Notes: generated by a model from the sequence alone, not told the origin. 44,913 nucleotides of DNA from JAMLJG01 sp035327585 (GCA_035327585.1 DAOLDD010000030.1:1-44913), one strand, 5' to 3'. Shown: positions 23,275 through 31,695, counted from the first letter of the stretch. Numbers and translations are program-made.

Positions 23275-24633
23275 CTATGGTTCACGAAGCAGGGTCAGGA
23301 TGCTCCTGCGCGGCGCTTCGACGTGAAGCAACTCGGCGCCGCATTCCACGCGGAGGACGTGCGGCTGTTCCGTGGCGTTGAGAATGACGCAGGCGATGCG
23401 GCCGTCGGCATTCAAAAAGGCCGCGGCTTCCAGGTCATCCCTCGTGCTCGCGCAGAGCAGGCGACGGGCGCCGGGACGAACAAAGCGGCTGAAATGGCCG
23501 ATGTAGTAATAGGAGCTTTGGAGATGAAACGCGCCGGCCTCCGCATCAACGAGGATGGGGGCGCTGCAGAAGTTGCCGACATGGTTGGGGCCGCCCTGCA
23601 TGTCGAGCGCGAGATTCCAGTCCACCCAGCCCACCGCCCAGCGGTTCAGGTCGCGAATCATGGACCGGGCATAGCGTTCGCCCAATTCCCAGGAGCCGGG
23701 GTGCGGGCCGCCCTCCTGACAGCCCTCAGTGAACAAGAGATGTTTTTCCGGCCACGCATCATGGGCCAGATTTAGATTGTCGAATTTTTCCTGGGCATAC
23801 CAGTGGAAGCCCGCGCCCCAGATGTAGCGGGCGGCGCGGGGATCGCCATAGATGACACGCAGGCGCTGCACCAACCAGTCCCGGTTATGGTCCCAAACGA
23901 TGATGTTGACGTCCGCCAGGCCGGCGCGTTGAAGGGCCGGCCCGAGGTGTTCGCGCACGAAGTCGCGTTCGTCCTCCGCGGTGAAAATGCAGGAATCCCA
24001 TTTTTGCGTAGCGAGGGGTTCGTTCTGTACCGTCAACCCCCAGATCGGGATGCCTTCCGCGCGGAGCGCCTGGATAAACCGGATGTAGTAGTTCGCCCAA
24101 GCCGCGCGGTATTCCGGCTTCAGCGCGCCGCCATTGTTCATCTCTCCGTTGGTTTTCATCCACGCGGGTGGACTCCACGGGGAAGCAAAGAGCTTGAAAT
24201 CGATTCCGGCGCGCTCCCGCGCGGCGCGTATCATCGGAATCAGATGCGCGCGTTCGCGGTCGATGGAAAAGGTGTCGAGTGCCACATCGCCGTGCGCATC
24301 GCAGCAGGCATAGTTTCCCACAGAAAAATCGCAACTGTTCAGATGGGTCCGGCAAAGCGTATAGCCGTGTCCCGCCGCGGGATCAAAATAGGCGTCCAGG
24401 ACGCGTTCGCGTTGCTCCGGCGGCAGACGGTTCAGGGTGAGGGCCGCCGATTCGGTGAAGGCGCCGCCAAAGCCGAGGATGGTCTGGAAGCGGTGCGCCG
24501 GCGAAATCGAAACACATGGATGTACGGGCATCGCCGGGTTCGCTTCGCAGGGGCGGGGCGCTTCCGCGTGACTGTATGCAAGGCGGTCGCACGTGTCGCG
24601 CGCGGTCAAAACGGATGTCCACGGGGTTGTCAT
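23275..24633 (-). CDS. GH30-family glycoside hydrolase
   Basis: A 452-aa TIM-barrel enzyme of the GH30 family, whose members include beta-glucosidases and glucosylceramidases. Visible family stretches are QTILGFGGAFTESAALTL (50-67) and KLFASPWSPPAWMKTNGEMN (147-166). WGLTVQNEP carries the acid/base Glu205, and LLFTEGCQE the nucleophile Glu303. A small C-terminal beta domain ends the chain, as usual. No signal peptide is evident from ATG 24633, so it may act inside the cell. The ribosome site is weak. The frame runs upstream through a relic PEP-CTERM segment that I do not consider part of this enzyme. It lies 188 bases after the GH39-like gene and may be co-transcribed. Confidence 0.88.
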   Translation of the reverse strand: MTTPWTSVLTARDTCDRLAYSHAEAPRPCEANPAMPVHPCVSISPAHRFQTILGFGGAFTESAALTLNRLPPEQRERVLDAYFDPAAGHGYTLCRTHLNSCDFSVGNYACCDAHGDVALDTFSIDRERAHLIPMIRAARERAGIDFKLFASPWSPPAWMKTNGEMNNGGALKPEYRAAWANYYIRFIQALRAEGIPIWGLTVQNEPLATQKWDSCIFTAEDERDFVREHLGPALQRAGLADVNIIVWDHNRDWLVQRLRVIYGDPRAARYIWGAGFHWYAQEKFDNLNLAHDAWPEKHLLFTEGCQEGGPHPGSWELGERYARSMIRDLNRWAVGWVDWNLALDMQGGPNHVGNFCSAPILVDAEAGAFHLQSSYYYIGHFSRFVRPGARRLLCASTRDDLEAAAFLNADGRIACVILNATEQPHVLRVECGAELLHVEAPRRSILTLLREP

Positions 24634-24693
24634 GATTCGACGGGGTGATGAGCGTGCCACGGGGCGACGATACTTTCCATGCAAATGTGCAGC

Positions 24694-24780
24694 CGGTTCC
24701 GCCGACCCGCGCAAGCGCGCCCGCACTGCGCCGCCGATAAGCAGGAGGCCCGGCGTCGAGGGCTCTGGGACGACGGCCGC
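24694..24780 (-). pseudogene. Relic of a PEP-CTERM sorting signal
   Basis: The minus-strand translation reads AAVVPEPSTPGLLLIGG followed by AVRARLRG. It resembles the intact signal of the PEP-CTERM protein at 27.5 kb (AVVPEPSSVLLLGLGG then LFVARRLRSG), but the membrane part is shortened. It lies just after the GH39-like stop codon in another frame, and runs into the region before GH30. It could be the lost C-terminus of a former gene. Confidence 0.5.
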
Positions 24781-24821
24781 GTGACGTTCAACTTCTGGGA
24801 AAGCATGGCCGGTCCGGTCCG

Positions 24822-26660
24822 TTACGGGGCTGCGGGTGTGGAGGCCCGCAGCACCTTGAAGCGCGAATATTCCACTTCGCCCCGCACGTGGTCCGGGCCG
24901 GGTTTGGGCACGCTCAGGAGGATTTCCTTGATCGGGAAGTGGATCGTGCCGTCCGCGGCGCCGCCCCAGTGTTCCAGGCGGCGGGTGAGGGGAATGGTGA
25001 TTCGCTCGCGGGCATCCCGGCCGGCCAGTTTGTGTTTGAACTGGTGTGTCTGCCCGGTGCTGTCCACCAGGCGGAAGGTCAGTTGCTGCGCGATGGGCGA
25101 GCGCGCGACAAGTTGGAGTTCGACGGCGCCCTGCGCGATCTCGACCTCCGTCCGGGCCAGCACATACGGCGTGCCCTTGCTCGCGGAGGCGGAGAAGTCG
25201 TAGGCCAGGATGCCGATCGGCATCTGGTGGTCGTCCCTGTCGACCCGGATCGAGCCTTCGCCCGTGTTCTTGATGAACGTCCAGGCCCGGTCGGGAGTGA
25301 ACAGGTTGAGCTCGATCTCCTCGTCCGGCGCCGCACCCGGCCGGGCCGGCTTTTCCTTCGCGGGGCCGGCGACGCCCTTGCCGAGTTGGAGTCCGGCCGG
25401 GATCTCCAGGAAGAACGGCTCCGCGCTCAGCGGAAGCGTCAGCGTTCCGCCGGAAAGATCGTAGGTCCGTCCCTTTGAATCCGTGGCCGTGCCCGCGCCG
25501 CCGGACACGGGGAGGACGAGGTCGTGCAGGGTGTAGTCGTACGGGCTGGACCCGGGCGTCGGCGCGGTCCAGGCCGCCAGCTTGCGGTTGCCCGCGGAGC
25601 CGGTGAATTCGACGAGGTAGTCCTGGGCGTAGTCGGTGGGCAGCCGTCCGCGCAGCGCGTGTCCGCGCAGGTGCTGCATCATTGTGCGGGCGGCTTCATA
25701 GGCCGGACGCCGGGCGCCGTTCGACTCGTCCACGAGGCCGAACTCGTCGCCGTCCCACTCATACCAGACGCTCATGTAGACGCCGTGCAGCTGGTCGATG
25801 AGGAATTGGCGCACGAGGTGCCAGGCCTGGAATTCGAGCGCCTCCGCGCGCGTGCCGCCCGACCAGCCTTCCGTCGTTTCCTTGATCGCGAAGCCGCGCT
25901 CCGTGTTCACGAGGGGGAGTTCGGGCGCGCCATACTGCCGGAGCAGCGCGCGCATCTTCCCGTGTCCCTCCGCGTAGGCCTCGGGGGTCTTGACGCCGTA
26001 GGGGTGAACCGACCAGCCCGCGAGGCCCGTCTGCAGGATGCCGAGCTGGAAGCAGTGCTCCGTCCATTCGTAGCTGGGCGGCCAGTAGTTCGACAGCGAG
26101 CCCGCCAGCACGCGGGCCCCCGGCGTCACCGCCAGGATGGCGGGGATGGTTTCCTTGACCAGCGCCGTGTATTCCTCCGCGAATTCGCGGGAGTTGTGCA
26201 TGCCGTTCTTGCGCCAGAAGGTGCGGACATTCGGTTCGTTCCAGATCTCCCACACCACCTCGTGGTCCTTGTAGTGGGCGACCAGGGCCGCGGCAAAGGC
26301 GGCGAAACCGCGCCGGCCCGCCTCCGTCTGGATGCCGCCCAGCCCGTCATCCTCATAGAGTTTGTTCTGGTTGAAGAACACGCCCACCACCGTGAGGCCC
26401 AGTTCGCGGGCGCGCGCCATTTCGCGGTCGTACCGGCTGAAGTCGTAAACGCCCTTCTCCTTTTCAATCCAATCCCAATAGAAACCGCGCCGGATCGTCC
26501 GGAAGCCCGCCTCGTGGACCCGGTCCAGCGTCTCCAGCGTGAAATTGTGCGACTTCAATTGCACGCCGGACGCAACCTCCAGGCCGGGGGCCGGCCAGTC
26601 GGGCGCGGCGTGAACGCCGGCGGCCAGCAGCGGGCAAACAAACCACTGATTCAAGCGCAT
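24822..26660 (-). CDS. Exported GH39-like glycoside hydrolase with C-terminal glycan module
   Basis: A 612-aa protein with a short signal peptide (WFVCPLLAAGVHAA). A clan GH-A barrel follows (about residues 27-350): RRGFYWDWIEKEKGVYDF, WEIWNEPN with acid/base Glu142, and LVNTERGF with nucleophile Glu254. The architecture best fits GH39 or related GH5-like enzymes. The substrate is unknown. Residues ~455-605 form a beta-rich module containing RLVDSTGQTHQFK and HWGGAADG, which recurs twice in the 1467-aa protein at 31.7 kb. AAAGGAG lies upstream of ATG 26660, and the shared operator lies just beyond it. It should act outside the cytoplasm, before symporter uptake. Confidence 0.85.
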   Translation of the reverse strand: MRLNQWFVCPLLAAGVHAAPDWPAPGLEVASGVQLKSHNFTLETLDRVHEAGFRTIRRGFYWDWIEKEKGVYDFSRYDREMARARELGLTVVGVFFNQNKLYEDDGLGGIQTEAGRRGFAAFAAALVAHYKDHEVVWEIWNEPNVRTFWRKNGMHNSREFAEEYTALVKETIPAILAVTPGARVLAGSLSNYWPPSYEWTEHCFQLGILQTGLAGWSVHPYGVKTPEAYAEGHGKMRALLRQYGAPELPLVNTERGFAIKETTEGWSGGTRAEALEFQAWHLVRQFLIDQLHGVYMSVWYEWDGDEFGLVDESNGARRPAYEAARTMMQHLRGHALRGRLPTDYAQDYLVEFTGSAGNRKLAAWTAPTPGSSPYDYTLHDLVLPVSGGAGTATDSKGRTYDLSGGTLTLPLSAEPFFLEIPAGLQLGKGVAGPAKEKPARPGAAPDEEIELNLFTPDRAWTFIKNTGEGSIRVDRDDHQMPIGILAYDFSASASKGTPYVLARTEVEIAQGAVELQLVARSPIAQQLTFRLVDSTGQTHQFKHKLAGRDARERITIPLTRRLEHWGGAADGTIHFPIKEILLSVPKPGPDHVRGEVEYSRFKVLRASTPAAP

Positions 26661-26676
26661 GGCGACGACTCCTTTA

Positions 26677-26688
26677 TGGTATATACAA
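26677..26688 (-). promoter_or_regulatory. Operator before the GH39-like gene
   Basis: On the minus strand TTGTATATACCA, 11 of 12 identical to TTGTATATACAA. By analogy with the other sites its TATATA core may serve as the -10. An alternative promoter (TTGACG at 26723-26728, TAGTTT at 26700-26705) would put the operator just after the transcription start. Confidence 0.6.
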
Positions 26689-26877
26689 ACTTGGATAAAA
26701 AACTATTTACGACCCGATGGTTCGTCAAGTTGAATGCGCGATGGGCGGAAAATATCTACGAATAATCAGAATAAAAGAATAGACAGCGGGCCTGCGGGGT
26801 GTATTGTTATGAATATATAAAGAGTATTGATGGGTTGAACAAGGGTTCGGTAAAAAGCGCATTCGGAGGGCATTCTG

Positions 26878-27585
26878 ATGAAAACACTGGGGTGTATCTG
26901 CGCCGGTTTGGCCCTGGTCGTGGGATTGACCGCTGTTGTGTCCGCGGACATCATCGTGGTGGCCGAGGATCGCAATCCGACCAATGACTGGCTGGCGCCG
27001 ACGCAGGAGATCGTGACGCGCGATCTGGATGCCTTCGTGAACAATTCCGGCGTGGCGTCCAACGGGACCCTTTCCCAGACCTTCACCGCCACGAGCGATC
27101 TGACGTTGAGCACCGTGGAGTTTGCCTACCGCACCTCCGCGGCGGGCAGCTATACGCTTTCGATCTACGAGGTGGCGGGTCCGACCAACACGACGATCTC
27201 GCGGATCGGCGGACCGCTGGTGAACGCCGTTGCGTTCGATATCGCGGCCGACAGCACGGACTATGCGGTGCCGGGCTCGGCGTCCTACTCGGCCATTGCG
27301 CTTTCACTGACGGGCGTCGACCAGATCGTCCTCGAGGCGGGCAAATACTACGAAATCGAATTGGCGCGCACCAGCGGTTCGGGCCTTGAGCTTATGCGCA
27401 GCGGGGCGAACTCGTACGCGGGCGGCACCGCCTATGCCAATGGCGCGTTGGTCTCGCCCGGTGTGGATCGCGATTGGACCTTTGCCTTGTCGTCGGCCGT
27501 GGTGCCGGAGCCGTCTTCGGTACTGCTGTTGGGGTTGGGCGGCCTATTTGTGGCCCGACGCCTGCGTTCCGGGCGTCGCGCTTGA
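26878..27585 (+). CDS. PEP-CTERM protein, first of a tandem pair
   Basis: A 235-aa exported protein. Signal peptide about residues 1-23, then a beta-rich mature domain starting DIIVVAEDRNPTNDW. It ends with the PEP-CTERM sorting signal: VVPEPSS, a hydrophobic stretch LLLGLGGLFVA, and basic RRLRSGRR. Such proteins are recognised by an exosortase (EpsH-like) and delivered to the surface; no exosortase is in this window. The domain has no family I recognise. The ribosome site GGAGGG (26865-26870) supports the start. The second gene of the pair is a paralogue. Confidence 0.88.
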   Translation: MKTLGCICAGLALVVGLTAVVSADIIVVAEDRNPTNDWLAPTQEIVTRDLDAFVNNSGVASNGTLSQTFTATSDLTLSTVEFAYRTSAAGSYTLSIYEVAGPTNTTISRIGGPLVNAVAFDIAADSTDYAVPGSASYSAIALSLTGVDQIVLEAGKYYEIELARTSGSGLELMRSGANSYAGGTAYANGALVSPGVDRDWTFALSSAVVPEPSSVLLLGLGGLFVARRLRSGRRA

Positions 27586-27628
27586 TGTGGGGCTTGGGGG
27601 CGCGGCGAAAGCCGTGGGGATGCGGGGA

Positions 27629-28384
27629 ATGGGAAATATTAAAACACTGCTTCTGTTGGCGATGCTGCTGGCGTTCACGCCTCCCGGCGGCTCCATCGCC
27701 GCGGTCATCGTGGTGGAGGAGGATCGCGATCCCAATGACGGGTGGTATGTGCCCCCGCATGAACTCGACATTCAAACGCGAAGCCCCACCTACCTTGTCA
27801 ATAATTCGCAACCGACGGGGACGGGCACCAACGTATTGACCCAGACCTTCACGATGACGAACAATCTGCTGTTGACGCATATTGAGTTCGCCTACCGGAC
27901 GACCGGGCCCGGCGTGTACAATCTCGCGATTCGGCAGGTGTCCAACCCGACGTCCGCAACCCTGTCGGTGATCAATACCTTGTTCAGCGGGCTCCAGTTT
28001 TCGATTGCCGCCGACAGCACGGATTACACCGTCGCGGGTTCGACGATCACGTATTCGCTGCTGGCGCTCCAGTTGAGCGGCGCGAACGCCGTGATGCTCA
28101 ATGCCGGGTCCTATTATGCGGTCGATCTTTCGCGCGTGAGCGGCTCGCAGCTCTCGCTCATTCGCAACGGACAGAACAATTACCTCGACGGGGCGGCGTT
28201 CGTGAATGATTCCCGGGCGGGGCCGCTGGGCGGTCAGGACCGCGACTTCACGATGTCGCTGTCATCCTACATCATTCCCGAGCCGACATCCGTGATGCTG
28301 GTGTTCCTGGGCGCGGCCATGGTTTTCCGGGGGCGCGGTTGGCGGACCCGGAGTGGACGCCGCCCCCCTCCTGACGCGGTGTGA
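27629..28384 (+). CDS. PEP-CTERM protein, second of a tandem pair
   Basis: A 251-aa paralogue of the preceding protein. Signal peptide (MGNIKTLLLLAMLLAF and on), mature start VIVVEEDRDPNDGWYVPPHE aligning with the first protein, and shared internal stretches such as EFAYRT and IAADSTDYTVAGS. The PEP-CTERM end is IIPEPTSVMLVFLGAAMVF followed by RGRGWRTRSGRR. It starts about 40 bases after the first gene, so the two are probably one operon from a gene duplication. ATG 27620 is an equally possible start. The function is unknown, probably at the surface. Confidence 0.85.
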   Translation: MGNIKTLLLLAMLLAFTPPGGSIAAVIVVEEDRDPNDGWYVPPHELDIQTRSPTYLVNNSQPTGTGTNVLTQTFTMTNNLLLTHIEFAYRTTGPGVYNLAIRQVSNPTSATLSVINTLFSGLQFSIAADSTDYTVAGSTITYSLLALQLSGANAVMLNAGSYYAVDLSRVSGSQLSLIRNGQNNYLDGAAFVNDSRAGPLGGQDRDFTMSLSSYIIPEPTSVMLVFLGAAMVFRGRGWRTRSGRRPPPDAV

Positions 28385-28423
28385 CGTCCGGCTCGGGGAC
28401 GAAGCCCGCCGCCGCCCACCCCA

Positions 28424-30316
28424 TCACCAGAGGAGCGCGGGATCCTGGGGGTCGTGATCGGCCGGCGCGAAGGCGGGCCAGTTCCGCTCAATCGCCTCGC
28501 TCGGCCAGCCGATGCGGTCCAGCATGTCCACCATCTGCTTCATGAGGTCGTATTTGCGCGAGCCGTGGTTGATCGTGTGGATGTCGCGCAGGACGGTGAG
28601 GTCCGCGCCGTGCTCCTTCAACCGCTGCATGACCTTGAGCATCATGGGCCGGTGCCGGCAGCAGCTCTGCGCGATGTCGAGCCGCCAGTGGCGCGGGTCG
28701 CCCGGCCAGATGCCGGTCAGCGCCAGCAGTTGCGCGGCTTCGAACGCGGGATGCGTGAACGGCAGGTCCTCATACCAGTAGAGCGGGATGCCCGCGCGCA
28801 GCAAACGCCGCTGGAAATCGAAGAGTTCCCGGCCGGCGAGATTGGGGTGTTTGGGTTCGTGCTCCAGGCAATAGGCCGCGAGCTCGCCGGCGGCCTCACC
28901 GATTTCCCATTCGGTGTTGTGCAGCCGGTAGGCGCCGTTGGTGATCTGGGTGACGCCGATGCCCTTGTTGGCGACGGCGAAATTCCGGAGTTCCGGGCTC
29001 ACCAGTGCGCCGAGGGGGATCTGGTAGGGGCGGGTCATCTGCACCAGCCCCTTGCCGCCGGCCGAGCGGTGGTGGATGTCGATCATGTAGGCGCCGACGC
29101 CGACCGAGTTGGGGAACGGGCGCGCGCGTGAGCCCGGCTGCGAGGCCACGTTGATGTCCTGCTCCACCACGATCTGGCAGGCGCGCAGGCGACGGCCCTC
29201 GCGCACGTAGGGGCCCTGCGCGATGCCGTCGGGCGTGCCGGTGGCCTCGGGCATCGGGCGCAGCTCCGGGTAGCCCCGGCCGCCGTCGTCGCGCGGCGCC
29301 TCCGTCTGCAGCCAGTAGAGGTAGGCGCGTGAAAGACGGCGCGCGCGCGCCAGAATCTCGTCCGCGTTGGGGCGGCCGACGTAGGATTCTTCGCGGAAAT
29401 CGTTGCAGGAAACGTTGATCACCGCGCGGCTGGTCGCCAGCGCGGGGTCGTCGAAATTGCGGTGATCGACCACGCAGCGGTAGTACCAGAAGGGCACGAT
29501 GCGCTCGCCCGTGGTCTGGCTGAATTCCAGGGCAAAAAATTTCCCGTGCTGGCCGGGCTGCGCGCCGAGATTGCCGAGGCTGAAGGGATAGCGCGATCGG
29601 ATGTCGTCGTAGTCCACCGGGCGGGGAATGGTGTGGTTCGCGCCGGGGACGAATTCCACCGCGATGCAGTAGGTGAAGGATTGCACGGCGTCCGGATTCG
29701 GGACCTCCGGCGCGTGGGCCTCGCCGAACTGGTCCCGCGCTTCCTCGCCGAGCCCGAACGCGAGACCGAGCAGCGGATAGGTGTCGCCCGTCTCCGTTCC
29801 GTCGAGGAAGAAACGGGCCTCGATCGTGGCGGTCTCCCTGGGTCGCTCCAGGCTCCGGCAGGTCACGGACTCCATACGGTCGCCCGCGCGCCGCGCCGCG
29901 ACCGGTACGTGCCGGGTCAGCACCACCAGCCGCCCGTCCTTGATCGCGCCGGCCAGCATGTCGAGGATGACCTGGTGGGCGACGTTCGACTCCGCCGTGA
30001 TGGGCGTGCAGGCGGCGTTGCCCGTTGCGAGATGCAGTTGGGACGCGCCGAGCGGCGAAAGGCGGTAGCGGGTCTGGTAGTGTCGGCGCAACCGTTCCCG
30101 GAATTCGGAATAGCGCCGGTTCATGATCGTTTCACCCACCGGATCGTAGAACTCATCCAGCACGCAAAGCGCCTGGCTGGTCGCCTGCCCGCCGATCCAA
30201 TCATGCTCATCCGTCAGGACCACGCGATAGCCGCGATCCGTCAGGGCGAGCGCGGCGCCGATGGCGCCGAAGCCCCCGCCGATGATGGCGGCGTCGGCGG
30301 TGAGAGTGGTATTCAT
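28424..30316 (-). CDS. FAD-dependent oxidoreductase
   Basis: A 630-aa flavoprotein of the FAD_oxidored type. The N-terminal dinucleotide fold is AAIIGGGFGAIGAALALTDRGYRVVLTDE (GxGxxG variant, about residues 8-36). HDWIGGQATSQALCVLDEF follows, a typical FAD-contact region. The C-terminal third has NKGIGVTQITNGAYRLHNTEW, a pattern common in PVC-group members of the family. No signal peptide is seen. The substrate is unknown; oxidation of a sugar or sugar acid is only an inference from the carbohydrate regulon. ATG 30316 has GGAG upstream, and the longer frame would start upstream of the predicted transcription start. The gene is monocistronic with its own operator-bearing promoter. Confidence 0.85.
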   Translation of the reverse strand: MNTTLTADAAIIGGGFGAIGAALALTDRGYRVVLTDEHDWIGGQATSQALCVLDEFYDPVGETIMNRRYSEFRERLRRHYQTRYRLSPLGASQLHLATGNAACTPITAESNVAHQVILDMLAGAIKDGRLVVLTRHVPVAARRAGDRMESVTCRSLERPRETATIEARFFLDGTETGDTYPLLGLAFGLGEEARDQFGEAHAPEVPNPDAVQSFTYCIAVEFVPGANHTIPRPVDYDDIRSRYPFSLGNLGAQPGQHGKFFALEFSQTTGERIVPFWYYRCVVDHRNFDDPALATSRAVINVSCNDFREESYVGRPNADEILARARRLSRAYLYWLQTEAPRDDGGRGYPELRPMPEATGTPDGIAQGPYVREGRRLRACQIVVEQDINVASQPGSRARPFPNSVGVGAYMIDIHHRSAGGKGLVQMTRPYQIPLGALVSPELRNFAVANKGIGVTQITNGAYRLHNTEWEIGEAAGELAAYCLEHEPKHPNLAGRELFDFQRRLLRAGIPLYWYEDLPFTHPAFEAAQLLALTGIWPGDPRHWRLDIAQSCCRHRPMMLKVMQRLKEHGADLTVLRDIHTINHGSRKYDLMKQMVDMLDRIGWPSEAIERNWPAFAPADHDPQDPALLW

Positions 30317-30362
30317 GGCGCGGATCTCCAACCTGGGTTGTTCGTGGGGCGTATCGCGCATA

Positions 30363-30392
30363 ATGTCTATACAAATAGCGATGTTCAGTCAA
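30363..30392 (-). promoter_or_regulatory. Promoter and operator of the FAD oxidoreductase gene
   Basis: Minus strand: -35 TTGACT (30387-30392), a 17-base spacer, -10 TAGACA (30364-30369). The operator TTGTATAGACAT (30363-30374) covers the -10 at the same distance from the -35 (12 bases) as in the symporter promoter. Confidence 0.62.
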
Positions 30393-30469
30393 GCGTGCGC
30401 CGGCGCACCCCGGGCGCCGCACCCGTTGGACGTCCTCCTTCCCGGCCCCGCAGGGCCTGAAATCGCTTG

Positions 30470-30484
30470 AAAACGGGTCGTTTT
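30470..30484 (+). promoter_or_regulatory. Palindrome before the GntR/LacI regulator gene
   Basis: AAAACGGGTCGTTTT is a perfect 6-bp inverted repeat around GGT. It is nested near a second pair, TTGAAAA (30467-30473) and TTTTCAA (30492-30498). It does not resemble the TTGTATATACAA operator. It may be an autoregulatory site or a site for another protein. No Shine-Dalgarno sequence precedes the start codon. Confidence 0.35.
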
Positions 30485-30504
30485 GAGCGCATTTTCAATC
30501 CCGC

Positions 30505-31635
30505 ATGACGAACCCCAAAGGAATAAAGCTTTCCCGCAGCCGAACCAGGACCATCCACGCGCAGCTCCGCGAGCGGCTGCTGGCGGATTTTGATCGCTAC
30601 AACGACGGCGACCGGCTCCCGACGGAGATGGAGATCGCGGAGCAGTTCAAAATTTCCCGACTGACCGTTCACAAGGTCGTCAATGAATTGCAGCGGGATG
30701 GCTATGTGGTTCGCCACGTCGGGAAAGGAACCTTTGTCCGCCACGGCGACCGGCCGGTGTACACCGAGGAATTCCGTGCGGCCAACGGCGCGGTGATCAT
30801 CGCGTATCCGGAGTGGTTCAGCTATGACATCTGGATCAAGGTCAAGCGCGCGCGCCAGATCGCGATGCGCGACGGGGTTGGCCTCGTGGAATATCGAATC
30901 ACGCGCGAAACCATCTATCGCTCGCTGCGCGAGTTGTGCCGGAAGACCCGCGATTGCCGGGGCGTCATCATTATCCCTCCCGGCGGTCCCTTTCCGAAGG
31001 ACGCGGTCGAGCAATTCGAGGAATTCGGCGTCCCCGTGGTCCTGCTGAACCCCAACGCGCGTCCGCCGCGAACCGCGCGGAACGTGTACGTCGTGCACCA
31101 GGATTATGAGCGCATCGGCTACATCGATGTGTCCACGCTGTGTGACCGGGGACATCGCCGCATGGCCTACGTGGCGAGCCAGCCATGGGACGACTCCTAT
31201 CGCATCCAGTTGCAGGGCATGAAAAAAGCCCTCGCCGACCGCGGCTTGACCCGCGCGGCGCTGTGGTGGCCGCGCCAGCACGCGCGGCCGTGGGAACATG
31301 CGGGCGACGTCGCCTATTCCATCGTGCGAACCCTGCTCAAGGATCTCAAGCCGACCGCGATGATTTTCGACTCGGTGCCCGATGCCATCGGCGGGCTGCG
31401 CGCGGCCTGGGAAATGCTGGGCCCGGAAGCGGCGAAGCTCTGCATCGTCATCAACGCGCCCTGGTTCGATCTGGAACGCTTCTTCTGGCCGCCACCCCTC
31501 CTGGTTTCCAGCGACATGGGCCGCGTCATGGAAGAGGCCATGGCGATCATTGCCGGCGCGACGCGGAATCCCGCCCGCCGCATCCTCGTGGGGGACCCCG
31601 TCCTGCGCGAGTTTCCCGCCGCCCCCCACGCCTAA
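30505..31635 (+). CDS. GntR/LacI hybrid transcription regulator (AraR type)
   Basis: A 376-aa regulator. Residues about 12-76 are a GntR-type winged helix: IHAQLRERLLADFDRYNDGDRLPTEMEIAEQFKISRLTVHKVVNELQRDGYVVRHVGKGTFV (shown in part: LPTEMEIAEQFKISRLTV). Residues ~90-370 are a periplasmic-binding-protein-like effector domain, as in LacI. The same combination is found in AraR of Bacillus, a repressor released by a sugar ligand and binding palindromes with TTGTA half-sites. The six TTGTATATACAA-like sites in this window are therefore its likely targets. It stands alone between the divergent FAD gene and the downstream 1467-aa gene. The ligand is not known. Confidence 0.88.
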   Translation: MTNPKGIKLSRSRTRTIHAQLRERLLADFDRYNDGDRLPTEMEIAEQFKISRLTVHKVVNELQRDGYVVRHVGKGTFVRHGDRPVYTEEFRAANGAVIIAYPEWFSYDIWIKVKRARQIAMRDGVGLVEYRITRETIYRSLRELCRKTRDCRGVIIIPPGGPFPKDAVEQFEEFGVPVVLLNPNARPPRTARNVYVVHQDYERIGYIDVSTLCDRGHRRMAYVASQPWDDSYRIQLQGMKKALADRGLTRAALWWPRQHARPWEHAGDVAYSIVRTLLKDLKPTAMIFDSVPDAIGGLRAAWEMLGPEAAKLCIVINAPWFDLERFFWPPPLLVSSDMGRVMEEAMAIIAGATRNPARRILVGDPVLREFPAAPHA

Positions 31636-31660
31636 CCCATTTTACCTCCGCTCGCGGGCG

Positions 31661-31691
31661 TTGACATCGGCGCAAAAGATTGTATATATAA
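31661..31691 (+). promoter_or_regulatory. Promoter and operator of the giant GH-like gene
   Basis: -35 TTGACA (31661-31666) and -10 TATATA (31685-31690, spacer 18). The operator TTGTATATATAA (31680-31691) overlaps the -10. The predicted transcription start coincides with the start codon at 31696, so the mRNA may be leaderless. Confidence 0.65.
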
Positions 31692-31695
31692 ATGA

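Noticed and set aside
24679..25203. A 174-aa plus-strand frame with 'DDGRVTFNFWESMAG'
   Set aside because: It overlaps the 3' end of the GH39-like gene antisense, lacks a ribosome site and has no recognisable domain. The opposite strand explains the region better.
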